A DNA stretch of 64,000 bases. It comes from Paraconiothyrium sp. Pb-2020. Its lineage: Eukaryota > Ascomycota > Dothideomycetes > Pleosporales > Didymosphaeriaceae. The stretch's first letter is position 1. Every line of letters starts with the position of its first letter. A program made the position numbers and the translations under genes. Below are positions 1-10,569 of this stretch, in pieces. The DNA lies in assembly GCA_022419385.1 (NCBI GenBank), contig JAJUBI010000004.1:3887286-3951285 (forward strand). Reading direction: 5' to 3'. The notes beneath the pieces are model-generated. The model did not search any database, was not told where the DNA came from, and saw only the letters and a list, made by a program, of their open reading frames with translations.

Positions 1-523
1 CATCATGGTGTTTGCTGCCTTCGCCGTTGCTCCGTTTCCATTGTTCCTCGTCCTGCCGTCCGCCATCTTGATTCTTGCCGTCGACTTTCTGCGCCTTTCC
101 ATCTCCTTCATTCTTCTGTGCCTCTTCTTCTTTCTTCTTCTTCTCGATATTTGCCGGCCATTGCTCTTTATTCCTAACCCAGTCCTCCGTTGCGTTGAGG
201 ACGTATCGCCATCCTATAGATCTGTTGTCGGGGTGTCTCAAGTGCAGATCTTCTTCGTTCTGGATGATATCCCTCCAGTTCAGCAACTCGCCGCGGTTTT
301 CTCGGTCTTTTAACTTTTCATACTCGGCTCTCGCTTCTTGACTAAAATCGTCTTCGACATTGCTGTAGTCCGCATTATGTGTGAGACCAGGTCTACGGTC
401 GTCACGATTCAGAAATCCTACAAGATGCTGGTGGCCAATATCCCAATCCGGCTCCTGATCGATCTCCTCTCTACTTGATCCTGGATGGTCGGTTATTTGA
501 ACACGCCACGGCACTGGAGGCAT
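1..523 (-). CDS. Hypothetical charged protein, cut by window edge
   Basis: An open frame starts at an ATG at 523 and runs off the left edge without a stop, about 174 codons. The N-terminus begins MPPVPWRVQITDH. The middle is rich in Asp, Glu, Arg and Trp (for example GELLNWRDIIQNEEDL), and the visible end is a Lys/Glu/Gln/Gly-rich low-complexity stretch after a run of four lysines that looks disordered. No family was recognised. Codon use and the absence of stops support real coding. The opposite-strand frames over the same bases look like shadows because they are Phe/Leu/Ser-rich. The product could be a nuclear or cytoplasmic scaffold, but nothing in the sequence decides this. Confidence 0.55.
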   Translation of the reverse strand, partial: MPPVPWRVQITDHPGSSREEIDQEPDWDIGHQHLVGFLNRDDRRPGLTHNADYSNVEDDFSQEARAEYEKLKDRENRGELLNWRDIIQNEEDLHLRHPDNRSIGWRYVLNATEDWVRNKEQWPANIEKKKKEEEAQKNEGDGKAQKVDGKNQDGGRQDEEQWKRSNGEGSKHHD

Positions 524-1314
524 TTCTGCACAAAAAAAACAATCTGCAAATTCAATAGACGAGAGCATGCATGTATTCTGAAGCGGGGGAGCACCTCAGG
601 ATTCAAAATATGGGCACCATCTAGAAGGTAGAACAACTGGGATCAGAGTCAGTCCTATACTTGGTGGGGAATGCCGTCATGGTCTTGCGCTGCGTTAGTT
701 TGGGAGCCACTAGCACGAAACTTATGTGTCATTGTTATACATCTCCACGGCTTCAGCGGGAGATGCTCCAATGTAGCGCAAATCCGGGGCAAATGGCCCA
801 CAGATCACTAAATCGAAAATGGAATTCAGTGTGCCTGGCTGCAATGAAGCCTAGTGCCAGTACTCAATCCGAATCTTCCATTTCGAAACAGTCCTCCAGC
901 GCAACGTCGAAAAGGATTCGAGCCCATTTGTGCTGCGAAAATGCTGATCTTTCAGAGTCCGTCATGCCAGTAGACGTTTCGGGAACAACGCTGCTGGATG
1001 CGATCAAATCGGGCGTTGGAATGCACATAGCGCGGAAAGCGTGCACAGCGTCGCAAACGTTCGCATAGTGAGTCGTTCCCATCTGAGACCAGACCGGACG
1101 TTCAGAAAATGAGGTTGAAGAGAGCCATCACCGTTTGCTTGTGCGATAAGTTATCGTCGCATCCGTCTCAGCTACCGTTTCGTGGGCGTGATTGACGCTC
1201 ACGACTCCACATGAGGTGGCAACAACATGAAGCGCGTTCATTAGTCAGCAGTCTTAGCACAGACATTCCGGTCTTCCGACCTCGAATATCTGTCCGTCAA
1301 CACCTCAAGGCACA
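524..1314. other. Intergenic, no convincing gene
   Basis: Two overlapping short frames on opposite strands (661-1068 plus, 864-1082 minus) are open, but neither shows a motif and they exclude each other. The stretch probably holds the promoter of the leftward gene and of the rightward F-box-like gene. Confidence 0.5.
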
Positions 1315-2076
1315 ATGTCCTCATCGCCATTTTTATCATTACCAGCTGAAATACGAAACCGCATCTATGGCCTCTGCACACCTATCAATGCGTATACTGA
1401 GGAGTTCAAAGGCCTGCTGCTGGCTTCACGGCAATTACACTACGAGTACGAGAGCGAAGCTCTGAATGTTATGCAACAATCGTTGGCTTCCATCAAGCAA
1501 GAGTGGCCCCACTCCCCAAAACTGCGTTTTGTGAGCCCAACGACCTTCAGCAATATCAACAGAGTTACTGTTCAACTACCTCTGTCCTTGTACTTTTCTG
1601 GCTCAAGGAGTGAACAATGGTCCAAGCATGAGTCGTCTTCTAGAACACGGTTGGAAGTCTGCCTGGTGTCACTATATACACTATATCTTTCCAAGCTCAC
1701 TTTCGCGTTCTATGATGATACCACAACATTCATCAACTGGACGCCCTGGGTTATTCCCCGTGGCTTACTGCTCGATATGCTCGACCCTCTAATATTCCCG
1801 GCTTCATGGCCTCAGATAGGCGTCGGAAGCACTCGAACCTTCGAGTTGGACTATAGGGACGTGCATATTCGAGAGTTAGCGTACAGCTGGAACAGTTCCA
1901 AGGTCGCCCATACGTCCGATCTCAATTCCTTGGTACAAGCTGACGTGGAAACGGCCAACTACTTCTTGCATACGTCACGTTGGTTTCAGCACCCCAAGGG
2001 GCTCGTACATAATTGGGGACGTGATTCGGACTCCATATGGTTCGACCTCAGCATACCAGGCAAGCACGGAGTCTAG
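1315..2076 (+). CDS. F-box-like (LPAEIRNRIY) protein
   Basis: A 253-residue single-exon protein. Residues 8-19 carry the LPAEIRNRIYGL motif that opens many short fungal F-box-like proteins, followed about 16 residues later by LLLASRQLHYEYES, the usual second half of the motif. Such proteins are thought to act as substrate adaptors or simple protein-interaction modules. The rest has no recognisable domain. The ATG at 1315 is chosen because it lies just before the motif and no in-frame ATG precedes it closely. A C-terminal exon cannot be excluded, because the protein stops soon after SIPGKHGV without a clear closing structure. The family call is good; the function is unknown. Confidence 0.65.
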   Translation: MSSSPFLSLPAEIRNRIYGLCTPINAYTEEFKGLLLASRQLHYEYESEALNVMQQSLASIKQEWPHSPKLRFVSPTTFSNINRVTVQLPLSLYFSGSRSEQWSKHESSSRTRLEVCLVSLYTLYLSKLTFAFYDDTTTFINWTPWVIPRGLLLDMLDPLIFPASWPQIGVGSTRTFELDYRDVHIRELAYSWNSSKVAHTSDLNSLVQADVETANYFLHTSRWFQHPKGLVHNWGRDSDSIWFDLSIPGKHGV

Positions 2077-2529
2077 AGCTGCTGGAGCGTTGCATCTACC
2101 AATATATGTGCGTCCCGAACACAGTTCGCAGGGTCCGACACAGACGTGCACCTCGACCACACACTATGAGGTCGCAGATGTACAATACTATCATAGCCCA
2201 AGTCTACCCAGAACATATCATCAAATAACTTCTACAATGTTGGCCATGTTTCCTCAGGATGACACGTGAGAAGGTATCCTTCGTGCTGCCACCCCGCTGC
2301 GGGGCAATTGGCCGGACCACCCAAGGCGGAGTAATCCTTCCTTTGACCCACCGAGGATCAACACGCCACCCGCAAAGTACTGCACTATACGTGCACTAGG
2401 CACCAGTGATTTGGACAAGGTCATGCCTTTACTTTCAGGCACTCCTTATCACGTGCCATTAGGCGACGTTCGTGAGAACTTTGATGTGACTTGTTGGCAC
2501 TGACACCTCAGCCCCATCGCACCTCCATC
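2077..2529. other. Intergenic, promoter of the next F-box gene
   Basis: Short frames only. Nothing recognisable was seen apart from its position as upstream DNA of the F-box gene starting at 2530. Confidence 0.4.
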
Positions 2530-3582
2530 ATGTCGCTTTCATACATCGAGCGCCTCCCGACCGAGTTGATCCAGCCCATCTTCCTCGCATCTGGTCCGAA
2601 CCTTGCCCTGCCTCTTGCTTCCCACTACATCGCAGCAAAACTCTCGCACAAGTCCACCTACAACGCAGTCTGCACACAATACCTGAAAGAGCGCCGTGTC
2701 CACAGCCCAGACGCTTCGCTCAATCGAACTCGGCTGTTTGCGTCTAGATGGATGACGTGGCAATACTTCAAGTCGTTTCTTCTTTACGCGTTCGACCGGA
2801 TCGGCTGTCTTTGCGGCATGACAGCAGAGGAAGGATGTTTCGACGCGCAGTGGCCGCCGAACTTCGAGGATGCAACGACCATGACATTTAACCGCTGTCA
2901 TTGTCCAGCGCTAACATATGTCAAATGCCGTCTACCTGTGAAGTTACTGCACGGACCCTGGACGCAAGACAAGGTTCAGTTCCTGCTATTCCTGCTCTGG
3001 ACGACGTCCATGACTGTCGATTGGGCTAACCCCGAGGTTTCGCACATCGCCCGTGAGGGAAAAAAGCAGGCTTTCCTGGAGAAAAACTTGGAAGCTGTGC
3101 AGCTGTTCAACCATAATCGACGTTTGGGCAGATCACCGAACTTGGACTCAGTGCGATTTGCTGTCATTGAAGCCGGCTGCGTCAGGTCAATCATATACGA
3201 CACGATGGCGAGCGCCCGACTCTCTGGCTTGAGAGGTAGAGACTGGAACTGTGCCGAACTAGACGAGTGGTGCAAAAAGCGCATCGAGGCTGGAGATCCG
3301 AAAGGAACGTGGTTGAAAGTTAAATTACAAGAGCTGAGACAGGTCGATATCAAGCTCTCCAAAAGTTCAAGTGGGGAGGATTACGAGCGCGAGATTTATG
3401 GAGAAATCAATTCTGAAACAGGAGATTACAACGCCGAGGGCGATACATTGGTAATCAATGATCTGCAGTGGAATAAGGTAAGATACCATTTACCTTTCTG
3501 TCGTCCCACCTATAGCCTATCGTCGGTTCCTTATTGGCACATTCGCATATATCTATATGAACTTGGTCGAGGTCGCCGCTGA
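2530..3582 (+). CDS. F-box protein
   Basis: A 350-residue protein whose first 30 residues contain the F-box core LPTELIQPIFLAS, then a hydrophobic segment and an LSHKSTYNAVC stretch as in many ascomycete F-box proteins. It would bind Skp1 and present substrates to an SCF ubiquitin ligase. A conserved-looking Cys/Trp-rich middle follows (for example WMTWQYFK, CHCPALTYVKCR). I chose the ATG at 2530 because it leaves only seven residues before the F-box; an in-frame ATG 39 bases upstream exists. A possible intron donor (AAG then GTAAGA) at 3478 lies near the end, so the last 35 residues may be read-through into an intron and the true C-terminus may lie downstream. Confidence 0.7.
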   Translation: MSLSYIERLPTELIQPIFLASGPNLALPLASHYIAAKLSHKSTYNAVCTQYLKERRVHSPDASLNRTRLFASRWMTWQYFKSFLLYAFDRIGCLCGMTAEEGCFDAQWPPNFEDATTMTFNRCHCPALTYVKCRLPVKLLHGPWTQDKVQFLLFLLWTTSMTVDWANPEVSHIAREGKKQAFLEKNLEAVQLFNHNRRLGRSPNLDSVRFAVIEAGCVRSIIYDTMASARLSGLRGRDWNCAELDEWCKKRIEAGDPKGTWLKVKLQELRQVDIKLSKSSSGEDYEREIYGEINSETGDYNAEGDTLVINDLQWNKVRYHLPFCRPTYSLSSVPYWHIRIYLYELGRGRR

Positions 3583-4737
3583 ACAAATCTGGGTTTTTCT
3601 TTCTTCGACACGGATGCTTATGAATAAACCATCCCTCCCGCATGTATTGCTAGACCGCTTCTCCAAACGTAAGTAACCGCGCGCCCGTACAGAATGTAAT
3701 CATTGACCCAGTGCAAGTAGTCCACTCTGGTGCAGGCGTGGTCGTTTCTTCTGACAGCTAAGGTTCTTGTAGAACGTTTTCTGTATCGGGTGGTTCTATA
3801 CGAATCATCGGATCAGCAGACCGTATTCTCTCCATGGAATTTTATTCCCCATACCGGGAGACGCATACAGGCATGGGAATTGGAGACGGATAAGGAACCG
3901 AGTCGAAGACGACCCGCCGCGAACTCCTGTGCTTTTCCGTCAATGGCTTACTAGAATCTCGGTCCTGTGATCTTCTGCTGATCTGAAACCCTCTGAACGA
4001 TCGGAAGCCTTATGTCCTCGGTCGCCAAAGCTCTCACAGAACGTTTTCTATGCCGGATGGGTCCGCAAGGTTTTCGGGCCATTTTATCCTTCCCGATTCA
4101 CCGGCTTTGTTATTCTATCTTTACAACAGGACTGTACACTGCACACAGATCGAAAGCGGGCTACCAGCGATGCATTTTTCTTTTTGGTTAGTCCGAGTCG
4201 GTACTACGGGCGATTCATGATTCTCGTATTCCAGATAATGGAACTGAAAGTTCATACTGTTGGCTAACGCTTAACAGGATATCTGCTATGTTGGCTGGAT
4301 CTATGCCGCGAGATCTCCACCACCCCAATTTTGCGGCATTCACAATATCATACCTCGTACAACGAGACACATATATGACAGTGTTAGGTGGTATAGGAAG
4401 ATGGAAAACCGGATAGAGGGTGGCCCGACACCTCCATCTTGGTTGGGCATCATGATCAAGGAGAACAGCATATATCGATGATTCTCTGCTTCGACTTGGC
4501 CAACTGTCTGAGCATTTAGCCAGATTATACACTTGAATACTAAATTCATTCCATGCTGCTTGGCCCAGTAATCCTCAATCCGAGATTCGCTCGGGCCGAA
4601 CGTTTTTTGAAAGCTTTCGCTCGCTATATTGGACGGTCAACGGAACAGGCGACCTTGATCCGTTTGCCATACACTCGTTTACGCGCAAAGAGACGTGTAT
4701 CAACCCCCTTAGTCCCGATGAGCTGTCGTTTCTTCTT
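3583..4737. other. Gene-poor stretch
   Basis: There is no frame above about 105 codons and no motif. It contains two diverged copies of a GAACGTTTTCT-led segment (near 3770 and 4041), which may be a decayed repeat. Confidence 0.4.
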
Positions 4738-5664
4738 TCACTTCGTTGCTCGAACCACCCACAGCGGGTCCATGTGCTGTAACCGCAGGAAACCTAGCAT
4801 CCCCTTTCCCTGCAGCATCCTCCCATTCTCATCCGTCAGACTCTCGCCATCTTCGTCTCTTGCACACAGATCAACAATCTCGATGTCTCTCCAGCCAGCG
4901 AAATGCAAGTAATCTCCGACAAGCTGCAACCTTTCCTCCGTGTCCAATTCGAGCCAAATTCTCACCGCTTTCGTAGGAAAACATCGATTGCTGATTACCA
5001 GATGAACTTTACCGCCCTCTATCATGCATTCTCTCAAGCTGCGTAATACTTCTACCGGCTGGACTAAATAGTCGATACTGACCGTACACGTCGCACAATC
5101 AAGCTGTGGAGGCTCTGCCCGTTCTTTTGACAGTTGCGAGCGGACATTTGGATTCTCGTTGAGATCCGCCACAATCCCACGCTCTGGATGATCTTGGAAT
5201 AGTCGATTTCGATCAAGTTCCGGCTGATTCATACCAATGCCAAAGACTTGCAGAACATTGCTCTTCACGGCTTCGGCATACTCTTCAGAATACCACGAAT
5301 GCCAAGAAGTGCAGAAATCGAGAACGCGACCTTTTCGTGGGATCACCGTGGTGAAATACGCGGTTAGGCGGGCGATAGCTCGATCGTCAATGTGCGCGAC
5401 ATAACGCGGTTGGTCGTAGAAATCATCGTCGTTCGTTTCATCGGAGCGAGTGAAGTCTCGGGCCATGTAGGGCCATGATTGGTGTTTTGGGATGTATTTC
5501 CGAACCTGCGCGGGCGAAACTGTGTCGCTGGTGGGCGAATTGGAACCGTTGTGTGATAGCATGGTTGTTGCTGCGGTGGACGTGAAGGCACGCTTCAGAG
5601 TGAAAGCACGATGCGCACAGGCAAATCTAGGGAAGAACATTGATCGTGCATGAATATGAATCAT
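4738..5664 (-). CDS. SAM-dependent methyltransferase-like protein
   Basis: A 308-residue protein from the ATG at 5664. The first 35 residues are rich in Arg, Phe, Ser and Thr with no acidic residue, which resembles a mitochondrial presequence. A later ATG at 5640 is also possible, and the open frame extends further upstream to 5823. The core reads RKGRVLDFCTSWHSWY (a motif I-like strand with an altered glycine loop), then VFGIGMNQPEL, and CTVSIDYLVQPVEVLRSLRE followed by GGKVHLVISNR. This is the layout of class I methyltransferases (Methyltransf_11-like), where the DYL segment corresponds to the post-II strand. The canonical GxGxG loop is missing, so it could be a degenerate or non-catalytic member. 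The substrate is unknown. Confidence 0.7.
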   Translation of the reverse strand: MIHIHARSMFFPRFACAHRAFTLKRAFTSTAATTMLSHNGSNSPTSDTVSPAQVRKYIPKHQSWPYMARDFTRSDETNDDDFYDQPRYVAHIDDRAIARLTAYFTTVIPRKGRVLDFCTSWHSWYSEEYAEAVKSNVLQVFGIGMNQPELDRNRLFQDHPERGIVADLNENPNVRSQLSKERAEPPQLDCATCTVSIDYLVQPVEVLRSLRECMIEGGKVHLVISNRCFPTKAVRIWLELDTEERLQLVGDYLHFAGWRDIEIVDLCARDEDGESLTDENGRMLQGKGMLGFLRLQHMDPLWVVRATK

Positions 5665-6097
5665 GGAAGTGGTACAAATGGGTAGCTCAAATAAGAGAGT
5701 AGTACAGTTTGACATGTAGAGTGATGATGTCATCATTGACGCGCGCCTTCCACGCGCGGACGTGTCGACCGCATATGGAATGTCGTGAACGTTTCTGGCG
5801 GCATTCGAAAATTGACATAACAATAGTCAAGGAAATTGTGGATATTTTCCTTATGTACCTATCCACCATGAAAACGAACATCGATATACAGCAGTGTGAT
5901 GAGTGCGAAGATTTTTCTCATCTCACTCGGTATTGTACATTCACTATGATACTATAACCACCTCAAATACTTTGTATTAATGTCACACATTGTGGCCATA
6001 CAACACGAAAGTCAGTAATGTCACTATATAAAGGGAGTCCATTCCGTGAACATATCCATTCAAACAATTTCAACAACAACCTCGAACAACAATCAGA
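5665..6097. other. Divergent promoter region
   Basis: This lies between the leftward methyltransferase-like gene and the rightward RING gene. It holds the TATA box listed separately and no gene. Confidence 0.5.
6025..6032 (+). promoter_or_regulatory. TATA box of the RING-H2 gene
   Basis: TATATAAA lies 66 bases upstream of the RING-H2 start codon, and the intervening leader is A/C-rich (CAACAACCTCGAACAACAA), as expected of a fungal 5' untranslated region. Confidence 0.6.
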
Positions 6098-7186
6098 ATG
6101 ACTGATTCTAGTTTCATCCCTAGTCTTGCCCTATTCTACGAGGTCGACCTCGTATCGATCGCCACGCCTCAGTCAGACTGCGCTATTTGTCTTTGTGACC
6201 ATAGCGTCGACGATGATTTTGTATCAGTTAATCCCTGTAAACATGAGTTCCATCGGCAATGCATTGTTACTTGGTTCAAAAGCCAATTACTAGACCAGAT
6301 TGGCGTACGCAACGAGGTAATGTATGGCACATGTCCTTGCTGCCGCACAAAGCTCTTTTCTGCCATCGGGCTAGATGCGCCCTACATTAACGCGCGTACA
6401 TGGGCCCAAACTCTGTACGGTCTGAAAGGTACCGAATTCGAAGCTATAGGCCGCCTGGCCCGCCGCCGCCTTGATACTGAAGGTGACGGCTCCCTGACTG
6501 TCGATCTAGTGGATGACATTGTGCGTGAGATGGTTGAGCAAAATAGCAAGTACAAACATGTTGCTGTTAGCCTTGGTGTGCTAGAGCGTGCTCGCCCAAG
6601 CCTGTCGCACTATGTAGCTCTGCAGCAGTATGAGGTCGATGTCAACACTGCGGATCACTCAGTCGTTAATACTACTATCCACGGTGACATCGCTACGCTC
6701 AGAGTCAGTGCAGCATACCACATGTGGGAGCCTCTCTCCCAGTTGGACCGACGTGAAACGGTCAACTGGGCTCCAATCATCGATAATATTCTCGAGAATT
6801 GGGAGATGAACAACTACCCACGCTGCAACTACATTACACTGCGATCCCTCCACCGTCTCATCATCTGTGCATTCCTTGTTGATAGGATCGGCGCTCCGCC
6901 CGGCAATTCTCATAGCAACACCGCAGGCTATGCACAGCTCCTTGCCCATGGTGAGCGTCTGTTGCTGGAAGCGCAGCAGCGCGTGGCAAGCGGCGAACTC
7001 AGTGAAACTCATCTTCGTGAGCATTACCGGGTGTTAGATTGGACGGATAGCGGTGACCCTGGTGCTATGAATAACCAAGACCCGCACCTATATCACCCGC
7101 GTGGTACTCACTTACTGCATCTATGGATCGTCGAACTTAGGCGACGCACACGTGGGCAGGGTGCCAATTCCTTGACTGCCTCATAG
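6098..7186 (+). CDS. RING-H2 finger protein
   Basis: A 362-residue intronless protein. Residues 28-82 hold a complete RING-H2 ligand set: C28, C31, C47, H49, H52, C55, C79 and C82, with the CPCC pair at the end. The spacing between C55 and C79 is longer than in most RING-H2 domains. Such a domain recruits an E2 and acts as a ubiquitin ligase. The remaining 280 residues have no transmembrane segment or second domain that I recognise; a SLHRLIICAFLVDRIG helix and a C-terminal Arg-rich RRRTRGQG lie there. The strong TATA box and lack of introns suggest a highly or conditionally expressed gene. The substrate is unknown. Confidence 0.8.
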   Translation: MTDSSFIPSLALFYEVDLVSIATPQSDCAICLCDHSVDDDFVSVNPCKHEFHRQCIVTWFKSQLLDQIGVRNEVMYGTCPCCRTKLFSAIGLDAPYINARTWAQTLYGLKGTEFEAIGRLARRRLDTEGDGSLTVDLVDDIVREMVEQNSKYKHVAVSLGVLERARPSLSHYVALQQYEVDVNTADHSVVNTTIHGDIATLRVSAAYHMWEPLSQLDRRETVNWAPIIDNILENWEMNNYPRCNYITLRSLHRLIICAFLVDRIGAPPGNSHSNTAGYAQLLAHGERLLLEAQQRVASGELSETHLREHYRVLDWTDSGDPGAMNNQDPHLYHPRGTHLLHLWIVELRRRTRGQGANSLTAS

Positions 7187-7973
7187 CTCTTAATTCTCTA
7201 TGTGCAATGCAAAGATTAGCACTACATACCTCATCCTGGGGCCACACAGGTATCTAAACCTCTTTCTTAGTACTATAGCATGATCACGAACCATACTGCT
7301 CAGTCTCCACGCACCACGGTGGGTCGTTACGCAGAAGTAGATCCCTTTCAAACTGATTCCTCTAGATTGAAACACATTCCACCTTCTGTCCCCCCTTTTT
7401 CTTTCCCACAATCCGTGCTTTGTGGATGTAGTATAGACATAAGTCTCCCTCAGTGTTTTTCATTGTTACTCTGCGAGGCCTCAAGACGACACATTGTGGA
7501 GTCTTACACACTTTGTTCGTTGAAGTTGCAAAACACACTAACTCTATCTGTTCGCAATTTGCTTTCTCTCACCGAGCTATAATAAAAGGAACGTTCTACA
7601 AAGACAAATGACCGAAACGTTTCGTAATAACTGATACAGTCGTACTAAAACCAATCGAGAGCCGTCGAGATCAAAACAAAGGTCGTCCAGTCATCCAAGC
7701 GGAAAAATCATGCTCTTATACGCGTCTCATAACCCATGCCCATGCCCATATGTTCCAATAGCAGCATATTCGTGCCAGGTCCGCTCTATCACCCTGATCA
7801 TACACCTAACCCAACTGGTGTTGATCCAACACCTTCTTTCGCGGTCCAGCCCCGAAACTTCCCGTACTATTAACACCTGTAGCGCAACGTTCTCCTTCTC
7901 ACCTAAGACTACAGTAACACGCAAAGGTATGTCTGAGAAGGCACTGTAGTTGCTCGAGCCTTTTGCATACCAT
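7187..7973. other. Convergent intergenic region
   Basis: This is the 3' flanks of two converging genes. Nothing coding was recognised; an AATAAAAG sequence near 7581 could serve as a polyadenylation signal. Confidence 0.4.
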
Positions 7974-8664
7974 CTAGGCCTCCGAGTCGGTAGACAGCCT
8001 AATAGGTCCAGCGATGGGCGGGGCATCGCCTTCAGGCTCATCGAGATAGTCCTCCCCGCGAAGAAGACTGTATTCTCCACTCTTCGTGTCTACAGTCTCC
8101 ACAGACGCCAGCTTACCGTGGCAGTGAGGGCACTTGGTTTTCGATGCGCCTGAACAGTAGTGCTTGGACAGCGACTTGACTGGATGGTACAGACCGAGGT
8201 ACGCGTGGATGAACCTAGGCGATGTTAGCCACAGCTTGCACAGTAGTGAGAGCTACTTACATGTTCGACATCAGAAACACCGTGGCATACGTCTCAAGCA
8301 TCATCCAATCGCCATGATGATTCATGTTGGACGGCTCGAAGATCCATATCGTTATCAGAACGGCCAAGTTCATCAGGGCGAGGATGAGGTCAAACAAGGT
8401 CCACAGAGCTGTACATAGCCGAGTGCGCTTTTCCAACGGGTCGCGCTTGGTCTTGAGAGCAACTATCGAAGAGATAGCGGAGAAGAAGGTCGGAATCAGG
8501 CCGAAGTGGATGATTATCGGGCCTGATCGATGGTGAAAGTACCCATTCCAGGAGCTAGTCTTGTCGGACAAGACGCCCGAGGCTACGATAAGAGGGAAGG
8601 CGGGAAGAAGAGTTGCGAGGGTGATTTGACGCAGCCTGCGCTCGTTAGGGATGGTAGATGCCAT
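7974..8664 (-). CDS. Four-pass membrane protein
   Basis: Two exons, 8664-8261 and 8214-7974, joined across a 46-base intron (GTAAGT...CCTAG), give 214 residues. The junction forms an ATG codon inside a membrane segment. Hydrophobic segments are ITLATLLPAFPLIVASGVL, IIIHFGLIPTFFSAISSIVA, a segment around WTLFDLILALMNLAVLITIW, and a fourth spanning the exon junction (TYATVFLMSNMFIHAYLGLY). A cytosolic tail follows with a CPHCHG motif that could bind a metal or form a disulfide, then an acidic end. I chose the ATG at 8664 because it stands right before the first membrane segment. This is a common type of fungal hypothetical membrane protein with no known function. Confidence 0.7.
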
Positions 8665-9453
8665 GGTGACGTTGGGTGGTTTCGATTCGGTTCGTGATGG
8701 ACTTTGACTTTGTGGACAACAATTGTGATGAAGCACAAGATGATGAATGCGGACTTCAAGTAGACGACGATATGTAGTCGTACGTAAGGCCCCGTCCCTT
8801 AGGCAACGACATTCGCAAGCCTTGCCGCATTGGTGCTTACTGGTAGCATCCAAATGGATACCGCAGTTGGGCTTGGATCTTGGCCCCGCTATGATTTGCA
8901 CGGGTATATCGCCATTGGCCCGCATCTGTCGCAAATGTATATGTTACGGATTGTGTGAGTGGACGGTGTTGGTGGGTATTTGAGACAGTGTTGCAGCAAT
9001 GCGTTTCGCGTAATGCTAGTGGCCGAAGGAGGGGGCTGAGCCATGTTTACATTTGACGCGGGGCCGCTGACAGGGACTGCGCCTTATGACAATCGCATAG
9101 CAGTGTCGTGCGAGAGCGCCTTCCAATGTCCTTAGCTTGGAACGGAGTAGATGGCGAAGCTGTGTTGAGAGGCAATGCTTCATTGATACAACTTGCCTGC
9201 ACTGCTGGTCCTGAAGGCGCAATGGAGCATACACCAAGACGTCACTTATCATCTTGATGGATGCGTTATGAACAATCACTAACAAAGCTCAGTACCAATG
9301 AAGCGGTCGTGTGTAGCCTCATCAGCGGGGAATACTATTAAAAGTCGAAGACTGCGGGACCGTACATGGTCGCTGTCCTGATCTTGGCCGCAGATCATGA
9401 ATCATATGTGGGTAACCTTCCACGTTGCTCTCTGGCGATCATTTCCATGTTCC
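8665..9453. other. Intergenic, no gene seen
   Basis: Short frames without motifs. It contains the upstream region of the membrane-protein gene and the 3' flank of the next leftward gene. Confidence 0.4.
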
Positions 9454-10569
9454 TCAGTACGGTCTCGCTCTCTCGTTCCATGATCGTTCATGCCTCCGCG
9501 AATGCCCAGACCCTCTTCCATTCGGTCGATATGGATCAACTCGTCTCCACCCCTCTCGATTGCTCGGATGCTGTTGCCTAGAGCTACTTCCATGTTCGGA
9601 CTTCTTGCGGTCCTCCGAACTTCCGTTCACTTTCTGTAACAAGGTCGACAGCACTTCATCTTTCTTGGCTTCCTGGAGGTTGACGCGTTTGCCGGGAGTC
9701 GTCATCGTATAACGACAGAATTCAGTAAAGTCATGGAACAACTCGATCTTTGTACCGAGGCGAGCTGCGTCGATGTAGTCGATGATGTTGATGTAAGGTT
9801 TCTGCTTGAGGAGGGTGCGACACTCCAGTATAGTCTTGCCGATTGTCCTTCCTGTCTCCTGGCACAAAGCCTGCCAACCGAGGAGTTGCTCTTCCTTAGT
9901 CAGCTCGTTCAAGGGCACGACGTCTCGCTGCTTAACTTGATCGTCGTCGCTGTGATCATGGCATTCACCATCAGACAATTGATCACTGGAGGATTTGAAC
10001 ACCTGTGTCAACCCTTGATCCATGGATACAATGCTCTCATTGTCGCCCTCATCCAAAGGTAGGAGATCGATGACAATATCGTCGATGATTGGTTCCTCTT
10101 TGATGACACTTCCCGGAGCAATCTTTTCCTTGACGGATCCGGCAGCGGCTTCCGGATCCTCCTCGTATTCACTGTCCTCGACTTTGACATATACAGGTGG
10201 GTCAGACGTGAAGACTTGTGAGAATCCCACATCGAGTGACACCACGCTCTCGTTGTCATCTTCCTTCAGCTCGGGCAAGTCACCCTCAGAGTCGCGATTG
10301 ACTTCCTCATCCAGTAGGTCCTCTTGTATCTTCTCTTCCTCCAAACGCTCGTACTCGCGCTGCCTGCGGATCCGTTCTCGTTTAGCGCGACCTTGAGGGG
10401 TGAAGTATTCGTCAAGTATGGACTGACTGAGCGCAGCAGTGCGCGCTCTCTCGAACTGCGGCGTCCCCTGCCGTAAACCTTGGGACGCTGCTAGGCGAAC
10501 GAATTCGTTGTGAAACCCCTGCGACGCATCTGGTACAAAATTCGAATGACTTTCGAAGTAGCTGGGCAT
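9454..10569 (-). CDS. Acidic disordered protein with duplicated motif
   Basis: A 371-residue intronless protein that I do not assign to a family. Residues 20-55 form a helical region (FHNEFVRLAASQGLR), then a charged Arg/Glu coiled-coil-like stretch follows. The acidic middle holds two copies of one motif, DNESVVSLDVGFSQVF (about 105-120) and DNESIVSMDQGLTQVF (about 177-192). Between them lie VKVED and IKEEP, both fitting the sumoylation consensus hydrophobic-Lys-x-Glu. A folded segment follows (TKEEQLLGWQALCQETG, then YINIIDYIDAARLGTK). The C-terminus is a basic Ser/Arg/Gly-rich tail suited to nucleic-acid binding. A nuclear role is an inference from composition. Confidence 0.65.
   Translation of the reverse strand: MPSYFESHSNFVPDASQGFHNEFVRLAASQGLRQGTPQFERARTAALSQSILDEYFTPQGRAKRERIRRQREYERLEEEKIQEDLLDEEVNRDSEGDLPELKEDDNESVVSLDVGFSQVFTSDPPVYVKVEDSEYEEDPEAAAGSVKEKIAPGSVIKEEPIIDDIVIDLLPLDEGDNESIVSMDQGLTQVFKSSSDQLSDGECHDHSDDDQVKQRDVVPLNELTKEEQLLGWQALCQETGRTIGKTILECRTLLKQKPYINIIDYIDAARLGTKIELFHDFTEFCRYTMTTPGKRVNLQEAKKDEVLSTLLQKVNGSSEDRKKSEHGSSSRQQHPSNREGWRRVDPYRPNGRGSGHSRRHERSWNERARPY

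Noticed and set aside
661..1082. Overlapping frames of 135 (plus) and 72 (minus) codons
   Set aside because: They compete for the same DNA, and neither shows a motif, signal peptide or flanking promoter sign.
3765..4110. Possible dispersed repeat led by GAACGTTTTCT
   Set aside because: Two segments share about 11 exact bases and weak similarity after that. This is too little to call a repeat by eye.
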